Origin: Pomphorhynchus laevis
Taxonomy: Eukaryota > Acanthocephala > Palaeacanthocephala > Echinorhynchida > Pomphorhynchidae
NCBI GenBank assembly: GCA_012934845.2
Contig: WNNJ02003777.1
Coordinates: 1 to 64,000 of the forward strand
Reading direction: 5' to 3'
DNA length: 64,000 bases
Positions 36,701-46,239 of the stretch are shown in pieces. The notes beneath the pieces were generated by a model. That model was not told the DNA's origin, did not search any database, and was given only the letters and a program-made list of their open reading frames with translations. The stretch's first letter is position 1, and each line of letters begins with the position of its first letter. The translations under genes were made by a program, and so were the position numbers.

Positions 36701-39700
36701 GGGTAAATAGATCTTTTAAGCAAGATATCCCTTTCGACATTGTTACGAGTTTTTACTGACATTTACTCTATTCAATGCTGGATGCAGTGTCAGACTTGTG
36801 GGTTGCATTTGCTGTGGCATTTATTACTGGGTAAATCGACTTATTGTATTCGTTCAGAATCTTGTTTAGACTTGTTTCAACACTACTATTATGGGTACGC
36901 GTACAATTTTAAAATTATTATTTTTAATCTATTATTGTCCTTGTTTGCTAATCGTATTCATCTTGTCTAGGAATTATCACAATCGAAAAAATCATTGATT
37001 TTCGTCAAAATTGACGATATAGATTTTTGTAGATTAATAATTAAGTTAAGACATTGAACGTTTTGTTGAAAGGGGGATTGGATTTCTGCACATATTTAGT
37101 TATTTAGATTATAAAACTTACCAGGTGTTTTATTGTAAATCAATATTTTTGTAAGAAATATCGATTTTAAATAATTTATATCGAAATGCAATGAACCGAT
37201 TTTTCAAAGATTATTCTAATTGTGAGTGGTATGCATCCACGTTTGCTTATTAAATTTTATTAAATTTGAATAATAACGAGTTGATTTAAATACTCTTTTC
37301 TATTATTGTGAATATTGCATACACGAGCCGCTATTCTTTCATTAGTCGTTTGGTATTATCCTTGTGTGGTTGTTTGAACCCTATCAGCATCACTGTACAC
37401 TACAACCATCGTGGGTGGACCTCATCAGCAGTGAGCCCACGCCTACATTTCGTGTTTCCCACGAAATGTGGAACACATTAATTGTGTAATTTGGTATATA
37501 AGCCAGCATTTCAGCGACAAGAAATCAGAACACATTAATGAACTCACATTAATCAGAACACATTAATAAACATTTCGTGTTTCACACGAAATGTAGAACA
37601 CATTAATTGTGTAATTTGGTATATAAGCCAATTATAAACCAGCATTTCGGCGACAAGGAGTTTATCATAAATAGTAACAGGACCTAAACACGAAATGTAG
37701 ACGTGGGATCACTGCTGACGAAGTACACCCACGCTGATTGTAGTGTATGGTGATGCTGATAGGATTCAAACAACCACTCTTTTCTATATTTGCATTAGCT
37801 CCCCCTTTCCCTTCAAATCTCCCCTACTCCAATTTGAATTTATATTTTCCAGTTCAGTTTCCCCGTCTATATGTTTACACCTCACTACACATTAATTCGT
37901 TCTATTCCCAGCATTCAAACGTTTAAGATTAATAACCGAATTTAAGTCAATCGATTTTAAATTTTAAATTAGTTAATTTGCAGCAACACCGTCTTTAAAA
38001 ATTCAGATATTACAATTAGAATTTCAGTGAATTAAAATTTTTCAATATTTATAATCAAAGAAACTCATACTGATAATAATCGATCATAGTCCTATCGGTA
38101 CCACATTGAATATTATTCCTTCCCTTTCAAAGCGCTCTATGTTGTCTCTGTCTTTTGTTTATTAGATACTATAACGAGATCAAAATCATTAAAAATATGA
38201 TTAACAGAGTGATGGATGTAACCTGGAACGCTATCCCGTGGAAAATATGAATGGGACAAAAGAGGGAATGGGAGTTGGAAACAGATGAAAAGGTGGCAAT
38301 GCAATGGAAGGGAGAGTGTACATGGGGATTTAAGTAGAGGTGAATAGAGAAATAGTTATGGAATAATGGGGTATAGTGCGAGGAAGTGGAAAAACTTGGG
38401 AAATGAAAATGTGAATGGGAAAGAAGAATGGAAGTAGCGATTTATTAAAAAAATTTAAAAGCGTGATGGGTGTAGTTATAACTGGAATGCTATTTAATCT
38501 CATGTAAACACGCAAGCAATTTGATACAATGAAGAACCCATAATAAAATTTTGGATTATGCATTCTAGGATAGTTTTTTGTGCGATTTAGATAAGTATTT
38601 TAAAATAATTATCTGATTGAACACGGGTATTCTATCAAAACTCATTAACTGGAAGTTGTGGCCAACAGCTGTATTTTCGATAAGCGCTTATTATTTCGTC
38701 AATCTAATCTGTAAAATTGTCTTTTTTGAAATAACTTTGGGATATTTGGGATGATTGAATTAGATCACACTTATCTTAAATAACTGTACAACCAGCAATT
38801 GTGTTATTATTTAATTGAATAATTTTAAATTATTTAAAATTAAAATTTTCTAACAGTAATAATTTTCTAATTATTTAATAGTTTTTACTCCTGCAATGAA
38901 TAAGTATCCTTAATTTTTATAATTCTAAGCGACTACCTTTATTGGAAATAATATATAATTATTTAATGCAAAAACTATTATTACATAATTTTTACAAAAT
39001 AAAATAATTTTAATATTTAATGATAAAAATAGAGAAAGTGAGTGAATGGTGAATCCAATAAAGACAAAAAAGTCTAGCAGAAATATGAAAGGGGAAGGGA
39101 GCGGAAACAGAAAAGTAAATCAAAAATGATGCTGGATAAGGAGTGAAGAAAGGTCACGGGGGAATGGAAAAAAGATGAAAGGAATAACGTAACGTGTAAA
39201 TATGAAAGGGATATGGAAGAAGGGGAACGGTGGAGATAAAAGGGGAATTAGGGAAAGAGGAAATAATAGGGGATGTAGGACAAAAAAGAGAAGTAGTTGT
39301 GAGTATTTTTCATTTACGTTTTACAGAGTAAAGGGAAGATATGCTTATACCTGTGTGTATATCTAAATTGAAAAAGCATCCACGATCAAAAGTGGATGTA
39401 TACCGTACACAACGAAATAGACCAGTTTATGAAAAATGTAGATCATTATAAAATCAGAACTCAGTCAGTCAATTTGTCAAATCAATATTTTTCGTAAATG
39501 CATTGGCTTGTGTTAAATCGCATAGTGAATGATCCAGTATCTAACCTAAATAACCGATAAATGTATATATTCCAATATTATATTTAAAGTTCAATGTGAG
39601 AAATTAATTATTTATCGGCAAATGTCAATATCATTAATTTAGATCATTTTTGAGTATTTTTTCAAAGTAGAATTGGCCAATAAGTGATAATATTATTAAT

Positions 39701-42700
39701 CTAACTGTCCAGTATGAATCCAACAGCATGTCATGGTAATTATTACAGCCCTTTAAGACATTAAAACTTTTGTAGTTCTAATGTCATAATAAGAATAATG
39801 ATCATTTAATACTGACATATCAAATAAATGCATTCTTTTGTAGTACTAAACGATGAACAATATTAAAGCATAAGCCGTTCAGATACTCTGCATTCAGTAG
39901 TTAATAGCATTCCTTACCTACAAGTAAAAAGGTTAGCGAAACAAATTTCATTAATGAATAGTGTATTGTTTCTTCTATATCTTTGAAAAGCAATGAAGAA
40001 ATATCGTATCTTATTCGCATTAAAAACCAAAATAGAAAATACCTTATCATATGCCTCAAATATATCACGTTCTTCTTTTGAACAATTTCGACCAATCGGT
40101 GATATATTTATTAGTCCACTTCGAAGTTCAAAGAAAGTACCCCTATTTAAGAAAAATGCTCTAAAACACATTTGTTAAATAACATATCGAAATTGTATTT
40201 TTGTTCAAATAAGAAAATGCTTAAATGGTAAACATTTGTTTCATCGAACATTTTCTTCGATGTCATAACTTTTGCATTTAATCTCGTCGCAATTGCACTC
40301 GATCCTACCATCTCTTAAATCAATACTTTCACTTATACGCCTAATCTCGTTACTTTTACAATCAATAGCCTCATCACATTTATAACCAATCTCGTAACCT
40401 GTGCATTTAATATCACCGAACTTGCATTCCATTTAGTCATAAGTGAATTCAATCATCTTGTCATTTGCCCCCATTCAATGTCATCGTATTCATTTTTGCC
40501 ATCAATTTCGGCACATGTTATTCTAATCAGCGTTGCGATTAATCTCAATCTCCACATGTGAATTCACATTTATATGGTATTTAAAATGTGAAAAAATATA
40601 TAACAGTTTTATTTAAAAACTATTGATTAATAAAGATATTTCACTTGACGTTTCTAGAAGCTACTCAGTAATAAAACTACTCATTAGACGAGTTCTTTAG
40701 AAGAAATTCTAAACCAGTGGTTCCCACTGTGAACTAATATATGCGTAAATTCATGAACATGATGCTCTTATAGAACAAAAAGTTACACGAATATGATTTA
40801 ATAACTAAAGACTATCTGATCCGCAGGGTTATTAAAGAGCATTTGTGATTTACTTAAAGGCATATTATGAATACAACTTCTAAGTTAATTTAATGTTTTT
40901 ACACAAACAAGGATATACCATTATTGTATTTTTAGTGTTGCAAAGATTAAATTATAAATGCAATCTCTACAAGTTTGTTTTAAAGAGAAAAGCTATAGCT
41001 TCTCCTTGATGCTTCGAGTGCTCAACTTTTAAAATATGCATTACTGTCAGACATAAATAACAATGTTACACCAAGCAACTTAGCTTTGATGATATTTAGT
41101 GTATTTTAGCGATAAAAACTACACCTTCGAAGAATGGATAAGATTAGTTAACTGAATCTACGTATTTTGTATAAATATTTTAATCTTAGGAGTTTATATA
41201 ATTTAGATATATAGTTGTTTTAAAATTAAATAAAGACAAATAATTATAAATAATGCACGATTATTTAAGATTTTACAAATTATATTTATATCGAGTTAAA
41301 ATTTAAAATTGAAATTTACAATAAAAGTCAATTTTTGTGATTTGAATACTAAATAACAGACATTGTATCAGAATAAGGATTAGAGGTCAGGTTTCGGCCC
41401 CTATTCTTCGACCTTGCATAACAGCGGGTCAAATACATGCCAAAGATGTATTTTCTCTGATGAAATTGGGGCCAAAACCTAAACACATAGCGGTTCCTCA
41501 TGATGACCACTACATATAGTGATAACAGTGTTAAAGTGGCCAGGGCACATTCTAAGAATGCCTAAGGAAAGATTTCTTAGTAGGATTTTTTAATTAGCAA
41601 TTTAGAAAGGGATTGTGGGGAAAACCTTAGTATAATTGGCGAGGGAGAATAAATCAGATCAGCTAACTGAGTCTGCGTATTTGATATTATTTATAAATTA
41701 AAAAATGATAAATAAAATTTAAATAATTAAATAATAAATAATTATTATATAAGATTTGATTTAAATTATATCAAGTTAAAATTTGAAATTGAAATTAAAA
41801 TAAAAATCAATTTTTATTGATTAACTAGTAAATAATATACGATGTATCATAATACGAATTAGAGGTCATCAGGAGGAACTTCTATGTTATCAGGTTTCGG
41901 TTCTTATTCCTTAATCGAACATAGCCGTGGGCTAAATTAATGCCAATATATATTTCCTCAGATTATATGATTATATTTTAGTTATGTAATATTTTATTCA
42001 AATGCAAAGTATATTTCCGCTTAAAATTTTAAATTTATTTTTAATAATATTTTGTTGATTTATATATTTTACTATTTTTCTGTTTGATTTTATTTTTATA
42101 GTATCTTGATAGGAGAAAAGCGTTCTCTCGTAATTCGAGTGTTAATTGACGTATGTTTAATCCATCCATGAAAAGTTTCCGCTAATGATTTTAAATTTAT
42201 TCTTTATATTATTGTGATGACTTATATATTCTACTATTTTCTGTTTCATGTTATTTTTACAGTAACCTAGTTTAAAATATGTATCTATTAAATTATTTAA
42301 ATGATTTTGAAGAAAGCCAATATCATTACATATTGTTGCAATTCTTAAAATTTCATTATTTAATGTATTATATTTTATATTATATGGTATGCATGATACT
42401 CATGCAAAAATATGTTTCTTGTAAATTTAAATATGTCATCTTTACGATATAAATTAATAGTAGTTTTAGTTAATGTTAATTTAATGTTCATATCTAGATA
42501 GACACCTTCTTTATCATTAATATTGATTTTGTTAAGAATAAGGCTACCTGGATAAATTTGTTCGCTTATTGAATATCAATTGTTAGAATTAAATACACAT
42601 ATATCATCCATTGCAATTCTTAAAATTTAATTATTTAATGTATTATATTTTATATTATATGGTATGCATGAATGCTCATGCAAAAATATGTTTCTTGTAA

Positions 42701-45611
42701 ATTTAAATATTATCCAGATATTTCTATATATTTGATGATTGAATTTTTAGTAAAATTAGTTTAGTCTTATCAAATCAAATTTAGAGCAAATCAAATAGTT
42801 TAGAAAATAATGTTTCTCAGATGAATCAAATAGCACATTGGATTGTATTATATATATGGAGAAATAAGGCGTAAGTATGATGCTATTGTATAATTCCTCA
42901 AAAACGAAAAATTCACCATAATACAAAAGCTGAGATCAATTAAAGTTCGTGACATTAGAAGAGTCTTTCACGAATGGATCTAGATTGCTATAAATTATAA
43001 AAACGTCGTTACACTGTAAACATGAAATAAAAAATATTTATTGAAATATGGGTAAAATAAAAAATATCTTAAATTAATTGCTTAAACCTTCTCTTAGCAT
43101 TGTTTTCCAAAATAAACAAACAAACCTTTTAAAGGGTAGTTCCAAGTTAGCTATATACTTCAAAACATAATTTGCAAACCGTTGTAATTCGCTGTCACCA
43201 AAATATTCTTTAATTTGCTAAATTGAAACAAAAAAAACATGTTTAAATTCCACTTTACAAAACCTGTTATTTATTGAAGAAAATAAAATAGTATAAAATA
43301 AGCGGCGAAAAAATATTTCCGCGTCAAGGTAAAAAAGTCTAAAGAAAAGTTATCCTTCTTTACACGTTAGATTTGCATGTGAAAAAATTAAATCAGCTAA
43401 CTGAGTCTACGTATTGTTATATAATTATAAAATAAACAAAACATAATAATGCTAAATCAAAATTTAATAATTAAATAATAAAATTAATAATTGTTTTTAG
43501 ATTTTCTATAATTTAAATCAAGTTAAAAAAATAAAAATAAAAATAAAAAATAAAAAATAAAATTTAAAATAAACGTCATTTTTATGAATTGACTAATAAA
43601 TAACAGACGTTGTATCAGAATAAGAATTAGAGGTCATCAGGAGGAACTGCTATGCTATCAGGTTTCGGCCCCTAACTCCTCTACCCAACATAGCAGCGGG
43701 GCCAAATACATGCTAATGATGTATTTCCTTTGAAATAACTATCTAGTATCTTATTCTAATACAAAGTATATTATTTATTATCCATCCATAAAAATTTGCC
43801 ACTTAAGAGTTTAAATTTATTCTTTATATTATTGTGTTGATTTATATATTTTACTATTTTCTGTTTCATGTTATTTTTACAGTAACCTAGTTTAAAATAT
43901 ATATCTATTAAATTATTTAAATGATTTTGAAGAAAGCCAATATCATTACATATTGTTGCAATTCTTAAAATTTCATTATTTAATGTATTATATTTTATAT
44001 TATATGGTATGCATGAATGCTCATGCAAAAATATGTTTCTTGTAAATTTAAATATGTCATCTTTACGATAAAATTAATAGTAGTTTTAGTTAATGTTAAT
44101 TTAATGTTCATATCTAGATATACACCTTCTTTATCATTAATATTGGTTTTGTTAAGAATAAGGCGTTCTGGATAAATGTGCTCACTAATTGAACAAAAAT
44201 TATTAAAGTTAAACACACATATGTCATCAATGTATCGAAACATATATTTCATATCTTTATATAATTTAGATTTATTTTTTAAACAGTTATGAACAAATTC
44301 ATATTCTATAAAGCTTAAAAACAAGTCAGCTATAACTTTGTTTTATTGTAACGTTTTCGTTTGATGATAGCGGTCAGCTATCGAAAATTCGACTAATTTT
44401 TGAGAAATAAATTTACTTCAACCTCTCATGTAAATTCAAAAATTCTAAAGTTTAATTATTTTATTTGAGCTTTCTGCATACAGTCAAAGATTAAAGACAG
44501 TGTCCCGTATTAATATATATAACGGGAAATGTCCGAATTAGGTAAGTAATTTATTAGATTATGCGAATATTATAATATCCAATTGGGTCTGCGTGCATTG
44601 TTTGCTATATACAATGTTTACTATCTTCACATGCCTGTAATTGACTCGTCATCGCAATCATTCTCGCCAGAATCAAATAAACTTTAATATTTTATACTTG
44701 CATTTATTTTTCTGTTTTTAATTTATATTAATTTACTATTTTCCGTTTACTATTTTCCTCATTTTAATGTTATTTTATATTTATTTTCTGTTTAAAAATG
44801 GCATTTTTAAGTATTTCATCAAAAATATTAAACAATCACGTATATCATACTATCTGCCCGCATTTAATCGCGATAAAATCATTGCATTTGTTACAATGAT
44901 AAACTATTATCGTAGAAATAATTATAGTTATCTTATAAATCGATTGTTTACTAATGTTTTAATTTAAATTTATAAAAATAAATAAATTTTGATCTATAAA
45001 TTTAATATTTATTGAACTCATATGTTTTAATTATTAATTGAACTCATGTTCTATCAGTAATTAAAACATACAAACGAACAATCGATTTATAAAATAAACT
45101 GCTTAATTTACTGTTTATAGTTAAATGATATTAATTTGATGATCGCGTAATGTCTAAAAAGATGCACATTAACTTTGTATCTTTGAATTAAGAATATCAA
45201 ATTTAGAAAGATAACTTGTATGCATATTTTACTACCTTTGAGTGAATAAGTTTACCATTGTGGTAAGTAATAAGTCCATTTTCCGGAAATATATAGTCAA
45301 ATTCATTAACAACTAAAAGCATCATGAAGAGTTATCTATTTTTGATATTTTATTAACTTACTGTTTGGTCCCACTTGTTCAGAAATTTTTACCAAATCAG
45401 ATCCACTTACAAGTCCAATTATGTACTTTTCTCTTGCATTCATTAAACAATTCTTGATTGAGCACTCAATCGGCTACGCACAAATGGAAATAGTCATGAA
45501 TCTAAATAAGCAGGGTACATGAAGCAAATTTCATATACATACCATTCGAGGATGAGTCAACGTACCATCAACGTCAAAGATTAAGGCAGATTTTGCTGTG
45601 GTGGACTGCAT
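24633..45611 (-). CDS. PMM2: Phosphomannomutase (PMM2-type), eight coding exons
   Basis: Converts mannose-6-phosphate to mannose-1-phosphate in the cytosol, feeding GDP-mannose synthesis for N-glycosylation and GPI anchors. Exons in gene order: 45543-45611, 45362-45473, 45236-45312, 43126-43217, 40043-40142, 39943-40009, 24950-25065, 24633-24737. The phases join to about 245 codons; human PMM2 has 246. Key sites: FDVDGTLT (nucleophile D13, general acid D15), GLVSGSD (43-49), DYIFPENGL (66-74), [13 protein letters not shown] (126-138), [12 protein letters not shown] (176-187) and HFFGDK (203-208). All introns are GT-AG. The donor of the sixth exon (GTTTCG) is weak and gives Cys in place of the usual Gly before GQISF. 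A stronger GTAAGG donor at 39912-39917 would restore that Gly, but only in another frame. The introns are packed with transposons. Confidence 0.9.
24950..25065 (-). CDS. PMM2: Phosphomannomutase exon 7
   Basis: Acceptor gatatttag, donor GTATTG. Encodes [19 protein letters not shown] through [11 protein letters not shown]: the substrate-binding and metal-binding return of the core domain. Confidence 0.92.
25809..26088. repeat. Foldback element, 280 bp
   Basis: Nearly perfect inverted arms of over 100 nt. The left arm runs attttaaatagttgataat through gaattattggagctggatc and ttgatatttcgctaactact; the right arm is its complement. The centre repeats ttttctgaagatgc with an acaattgtaa palindrome. 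No ORF of interest; a nonautonomous MITE-like or foldback element in a phosphomannomutase intron. Confidence 0.85.
26089..27399. other. Intron sequence, nothing recognised
   Basis: AT-rich part of the 14.9-kb phosphomannomutase intron. No exon or repeat boundary found. Confidence 0.4.
27400..28650 (+). mobile_element. Canonical-order PLE relic (RT then GIY-YIG)
   Basis: Plus strand. The RT pieces are [37 protein letters not shown] and the downstream [18 protein letters not shown] (27840-27895). Near 28365-28450 follows [19 protein letters not shown] and [16 protein letters not shown], a GIY-YIG domain in the C-terminal position, then a decayed end with [10 protein letters not shown]. Stops and shifts are frequent, so it is old and dead. 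It shows that PLEs of the usual domain order also live in this genome. Confidence 0.75.
28651..28979. other. AT-rich spacer, nothing recognised
   Basis: It may include the 3' end of the PLE relic and the 5' leader of LINE D copy 4. Confidence 0.35.
28980..32374 (+). mobile_element. LINE D copy 4, cut at its 3' side
   Basis: ORF1 pieces at 29021-30071 ([20 protein letters not shown]; zinc knuckle [15 protein letters not shown] near 29752). Endonuclease at about 30235-30690 ([31 protein letters not shown]). RT at 30690-32374 ([14 protein letters not shown] near 32072). It ends abruptly at 32374, in the middle of the conserved NWSAKADW region, where the TTAGCC-ended hammerhead unit starts. Several stops and shifts. 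It lies in the large phosphomannomutase intron, on the strand opposite to the gene. Confidence 0.85.
32375..32468 (-). mobile_element. Short hammerhead-bearing unit 1 (TTAGCC/GGCTAA ends)
   Basis: 94 bp with an 18-bp perfect inverted repeat (32377-32394 with 32449-32466) just inside TTAGCC and GGCTAA ends. The minus-strand transcript between the arms has a hammerhead layout (see the ribozyme entry). It sits exactly at the truncation point of LINE D copy 4. Confidence 0.6.
32377..32466 (-). ncRNA. Hammerhead-like ribozyme 1 (type I layout)
   Basis: On the minus strand: stem I 5' strand of 18 nt, a 5-nt loop, CUGACGA (32437-32443), stem II GUCAU-AAUG-AUGAC (32423-32436), GAAA (32419-32422), stem III ACAGC/GCAGU closed by UUUUA with one A-A mismatch, then the stem I 3' strand. 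The order and core strings are those of a hammerhead. Odd point: the base after GCAGU is G, whereas an active hammerhead needs A, C or U there. It may be inactive or the register may differ. Confidence 0.6.
32640..33462 (-). mobile_element. LINE D copy 5, 5'-truncated
   Basis: Minus strand, facing copy 4. Contains RT pieces [53 protein letters not shown] and [16 protein letters not shown], then the 3' region ending near 32640. One 221-residue frame is open across most of it, better preserved than copy 4. Its 5' break at 33462 is exactly where the second TTAGCC unit begins. Confidence 0.85.
33463..33729 (+). mobile_element. Hammerhead-bearing unit 2 (TTAGCC/GGCTAA ends)
   Basis: 267 bp beginning TTAGCC at the LINE D copy 5 breakpoint and ending GGCTAA, followed by AAATGACTAA (unit 1 is followed by AAATGATTAA). 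It shares the ribozyme and the gttcttccg arm with unit 1 but has about 190 bp of extra left-hand sequence without recognisable coding. A partial duplicate of the stem III hairpin (ctgcatccagcag) lies at 33632-33644. Confidence 0.5.
33648..33717 (+). ncRNA. Hammerhead-like ribozyme 2
   Basis: Plus strand: CUGACGA (33661-33667), stem II GUCAU-AGUG-AUGAC (33668-33681), GAAA (33682-33685), stem III ACGGC/GCAGU with loop AUCUA and one mismatch, and stem I from 33648-33655 with 33710-33717 (seven of eight pairs counting G-U). Between the copies, stem II is fully conserved while its loop varies (AAUG/AUAG-type change), as expected for an RNA hairpin. The cleavage-site base is G, as in unit 1. Confidence 0.6.
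33730..35892. other. Intron sequence, no gene or element recognised
   Basis: AT-rich, with a taattaattt-type simple palindromic tract at 34830-34880. No exon of the surrounding phosphomannomutase gene was found. Confidence 0.4.
35893..36149. repeat. Foldback / MITE-like element, 257 bp
   Basis: Terminal inverted repeats of about 75 bp: atgtaaggatgttatactgc at the left and the complement gcagtataagatccttacat at the right, continuing through tgtctgcaaactagtgtacg against cgtacactaatttgcagaca. The centre is unique. No coding capacity; it looks like a nonautonomous DNA element. Confidence 0.8.
36185..36430 (+). mobile_element. Solo PLE tail
   Basis: Has cagaggaaatacgtcattaa, gcgctgctatgtta, gagctcctcctggtgatctc and then the AT-rich terminal part with tcaattcataaaaattaac. 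No RT sequence is attached. Confidence 0.7.
36431..37364. other. Intron sequence, no gene recognised
   Basis: A 76-residue plus-strand ORF at 36740 ([18 protein letters not shown]) is the only notable frame. It has no family features and is probably chance. Confidence 0.35.
37365..37777. repeat. Inverted-repeat element, 413 bp, with internal duplication
   Basis: The ends gtggttgtttgaaccctatc and gataggattcaaacaaccac are inverted copies, and the arms extend about 90 nt to acgaaatgtag. The centre holds two copies of acacattaattgtgtaattt ggtatataagcc, a TATA-like promoter candidate, each followed by agcatttc. The arms can also form a cgtggg/cccacg hairpin containing ctgctgacgaa or ctgctgatgag. 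Confidence 0.75.
37778..39942. other. Intron sequence with purine-rich tracts
   Basis: Two stretches (about 38200-38480 and 39040-39300) are strongly purine-rich on the plus strand, with many gggaaagg-type words. No gene was found. A ctggaacgctatcc motif at 38221 recurs as ctggaatgctattt near 38480, suggesting an old duplication. Confidence 0.45.
39943..40009 (-). CDS. PMM2: Phosphomannomutase exon 6 (boundaries uncertain)
   Basis: Encodes [15 protein letters not shown] and TLFINEI plus one base. The placement rests on the exact number of residues expected between IR and GQISF. A 33-nt GT-AG intron (40010-40042) separates it from exon 5. That intron is a multiple of three without stops, so retention would add 11 residues. 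The sequence match to the family is weaker here than elsewhere, and an unseen exon inside the 14.9-kb intron is possible. Confidence 0.5.
40043..40142 (-). CDS. PMM2: Phosphomannomutase exon 5
   Basis: Acceptor cttaaatag, donor GTATTT. Encodes [18 protein letters not shown] and [16 protein letters not shown], the most conserved block of the cap domain. Intron 4 is about 3.0 kb and holds PLE copies and the minisatellite. Confidence 0.88.
40240..40560 (-). repeat. Degenerate 21-bp minisatellite
   Basis: Minus-strand translation of 40241-40432 gives successive seven-residue units of the form (E/K)CKxx[30 protein letters not shown] and KCKSYDI, with one unit of eight. The period is therefore 21 nt, and it continues less regularly to about 40560. 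It lies in intron 4 of the phosphomannomutase gene. It may be a decayed repeat-protein exon or simply a minisatellite that happens to be open. Confidence 0.6.
41130..41530 (-). mobile_element. Solo PLE tail forming an inverted dimer
   Basis: The terminal AT-rich part (ttagttaactgaatctacgt) and the box are present, then after ctctgatgaaattggggcc the sequence returns in inverted orientation (acctaaacacatagcggttc, ctcatgatgacc). Same architecture as at 7540-7900. Confidence 0.65.
41533..41645 (+). mobile_element. LINE C-terminal remnant
   Basis: Reads [20 protein letters not shown], the W-x-GH-hydrophobic-RM motif common at the C-terminus of several LINE reverse transcriptases. About 110 bp, wedged between two PLE tails. 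Confidence 0.5.
41650..42712 (-). mobile_element. PLE copy with tandem partial RT ends
   Basis: The tail at 41650-41990 is followed by RT C-terminal sequence in three overlapping pieces (about 42040-42090, 42160-42605 and 42610-42712), so the FLHEHS and [15 protein letters not shown] region occurs twice. This suggests rearrangement or template switching. All pieces are truncated and broken. Confidence 0.7.
43126..43217 (-). CDS. PMM2: Phosphomannomutase exon 4
   Basis: Acceptor aatttag, donor GTTTGT. Encodes [19 protein letters not shown] and [11 protein letters not shown] plus two bases of the next Arg codon, matching the cap-domain helix region of the family. Confidence 0.88.
43390..44337 (-). 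mobile_element. PLE copy: RT C-terminus and tail
   Basis: The tail runs 43390-43770 with a well-preserved box (43635-43740), followed by RT at 43771-44337. It has [28 protein letters not shown] and the end [12 protein letters not shown]. It is very similar to 12990-13935, so it is a young 5'-truncated copy. It sits in intron 3 of the phosphomannomutase gene, same strand. Confidence 0.8.
44338..45235. other. Intron 3 sequence, nothing else recognised
   Basis: AT-rich sequence between the PLE and exon 3. A 66-residue ORF at 44767 looks like chance. Confidence 0.4.
45236..45312 (-). CDS. PMM2: Phosphomannomutase exon 3
   Basis: Acceptor cttttag, donor GTAGTA. Encodes [19 protein letters not shown] and KLIHSK. 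Intron 2 is 49 nt; intron 3 is about 2.0 kb and carries a PLE. Confidence 0.9.
45362..45473 (-). CDS. PMM2: Phosphomannomutase exon 2
   Basis: Acceptor tgcgtag, donor GTAAGT. Encodes [10 protein letters not shown] through [18 protein letters not shown] and one extra base. Intron 1 is 69 nt. Confidence 0.9.
45543..45611 (-). CDS. PMM2: Phosphomannomutase exon 1
   Basis: 23 codons from the ATG (complement of cat at 45609-45611) to a GTATGT donor. Carries the HAD-type catalytic loop FDVDGTLT. Confidence 0.9.
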
Positions 45612-46190
45612 ATCTACAAACAAATAAGTGATTTTGATCAAGGCAAGACATCCACTCATTTTTTATATTAAGTAATTTCTTTAGATGTAAAAATTTATTT
45701 AATTAATTCCTTCATTAAGTGATTTCTTTACGGAATTTCTTAAATGTTGCAACAATTGCATACACGAGAACATCACCGCATTTTTTTAATATACAGACAA
45801 ATGCAATTATTTCAATTCGAAGACAACGAGCATGAGCTTATAGGCAAGCGAACTTTATATAGAGAGAGTGCAGATTTATCATATAGAGTATATAGTAAGA
45901 GTATAAAATATTTATATAAATATTATTTATATGAAGACTACGAATGGATCAAGCAATGTTTCGTGTTGCATTTTCTTATTTTAATAACTAATTAATTTAT
46001 TTACGAACTTATTGTGAGCCAGCTATTTGAGCTAGTGCTCGTATGTTGTTGAATGTATAATAATAAATATTCTATACATATATAGTATATATGTATAGGA
46101 TTAATAGGTCTGTTGTTAAGATGCAAACATTAATCAGATCAAAGGCTGTATATTTATCATCTCTCATATAAATTCACTTCGTAAAAAAAG
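45612..46190. other. 5' flank of the phosphomannomutase gene
   Basis: Should contain its promoter and 5' UTR. An 83-residue plus-strand ORF at 45744 has no recognised features. No clear TATA or initiator can be assigned. Confidence 0.35.
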
Positions 46191-46216
46191 ATTTATTTTA
46201 ATGTGGCAAATTCGTA
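46191..46216 (-). mobile_element. Tiny LINE A 3' end
   Basis: gatttattttaatgtggc preceded by an A-run on the plus strand matches the extreme 3' end of LINE A (see 51195). Only about 26 bp remain. Confidence 0.5.
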
Positions 46217-46239
46217 GGATAAAGTATTTTTAAAATTTT

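Noticed and set aside
36740-36970. 76-residue ORF in the phosphomannomutase intron
   Set aside because: Opposite strand to the gene, no family features, low-complexity hydrophobic end; probably chance in AT-rich DNA.
37420-37450. ctgatgag / ctgacgaa strings in the 413-bp element as a hammerhead
   Set aside because: No GAAA follows on the same strand at a suitable distance; only a simple cgtggg/cccacg hairpin is supported.
45744-45995. 83-residue ORF upstream of phosphomannomutase
   Set aside because: Composition resembles translated AT-rich flank; no supporting motif.
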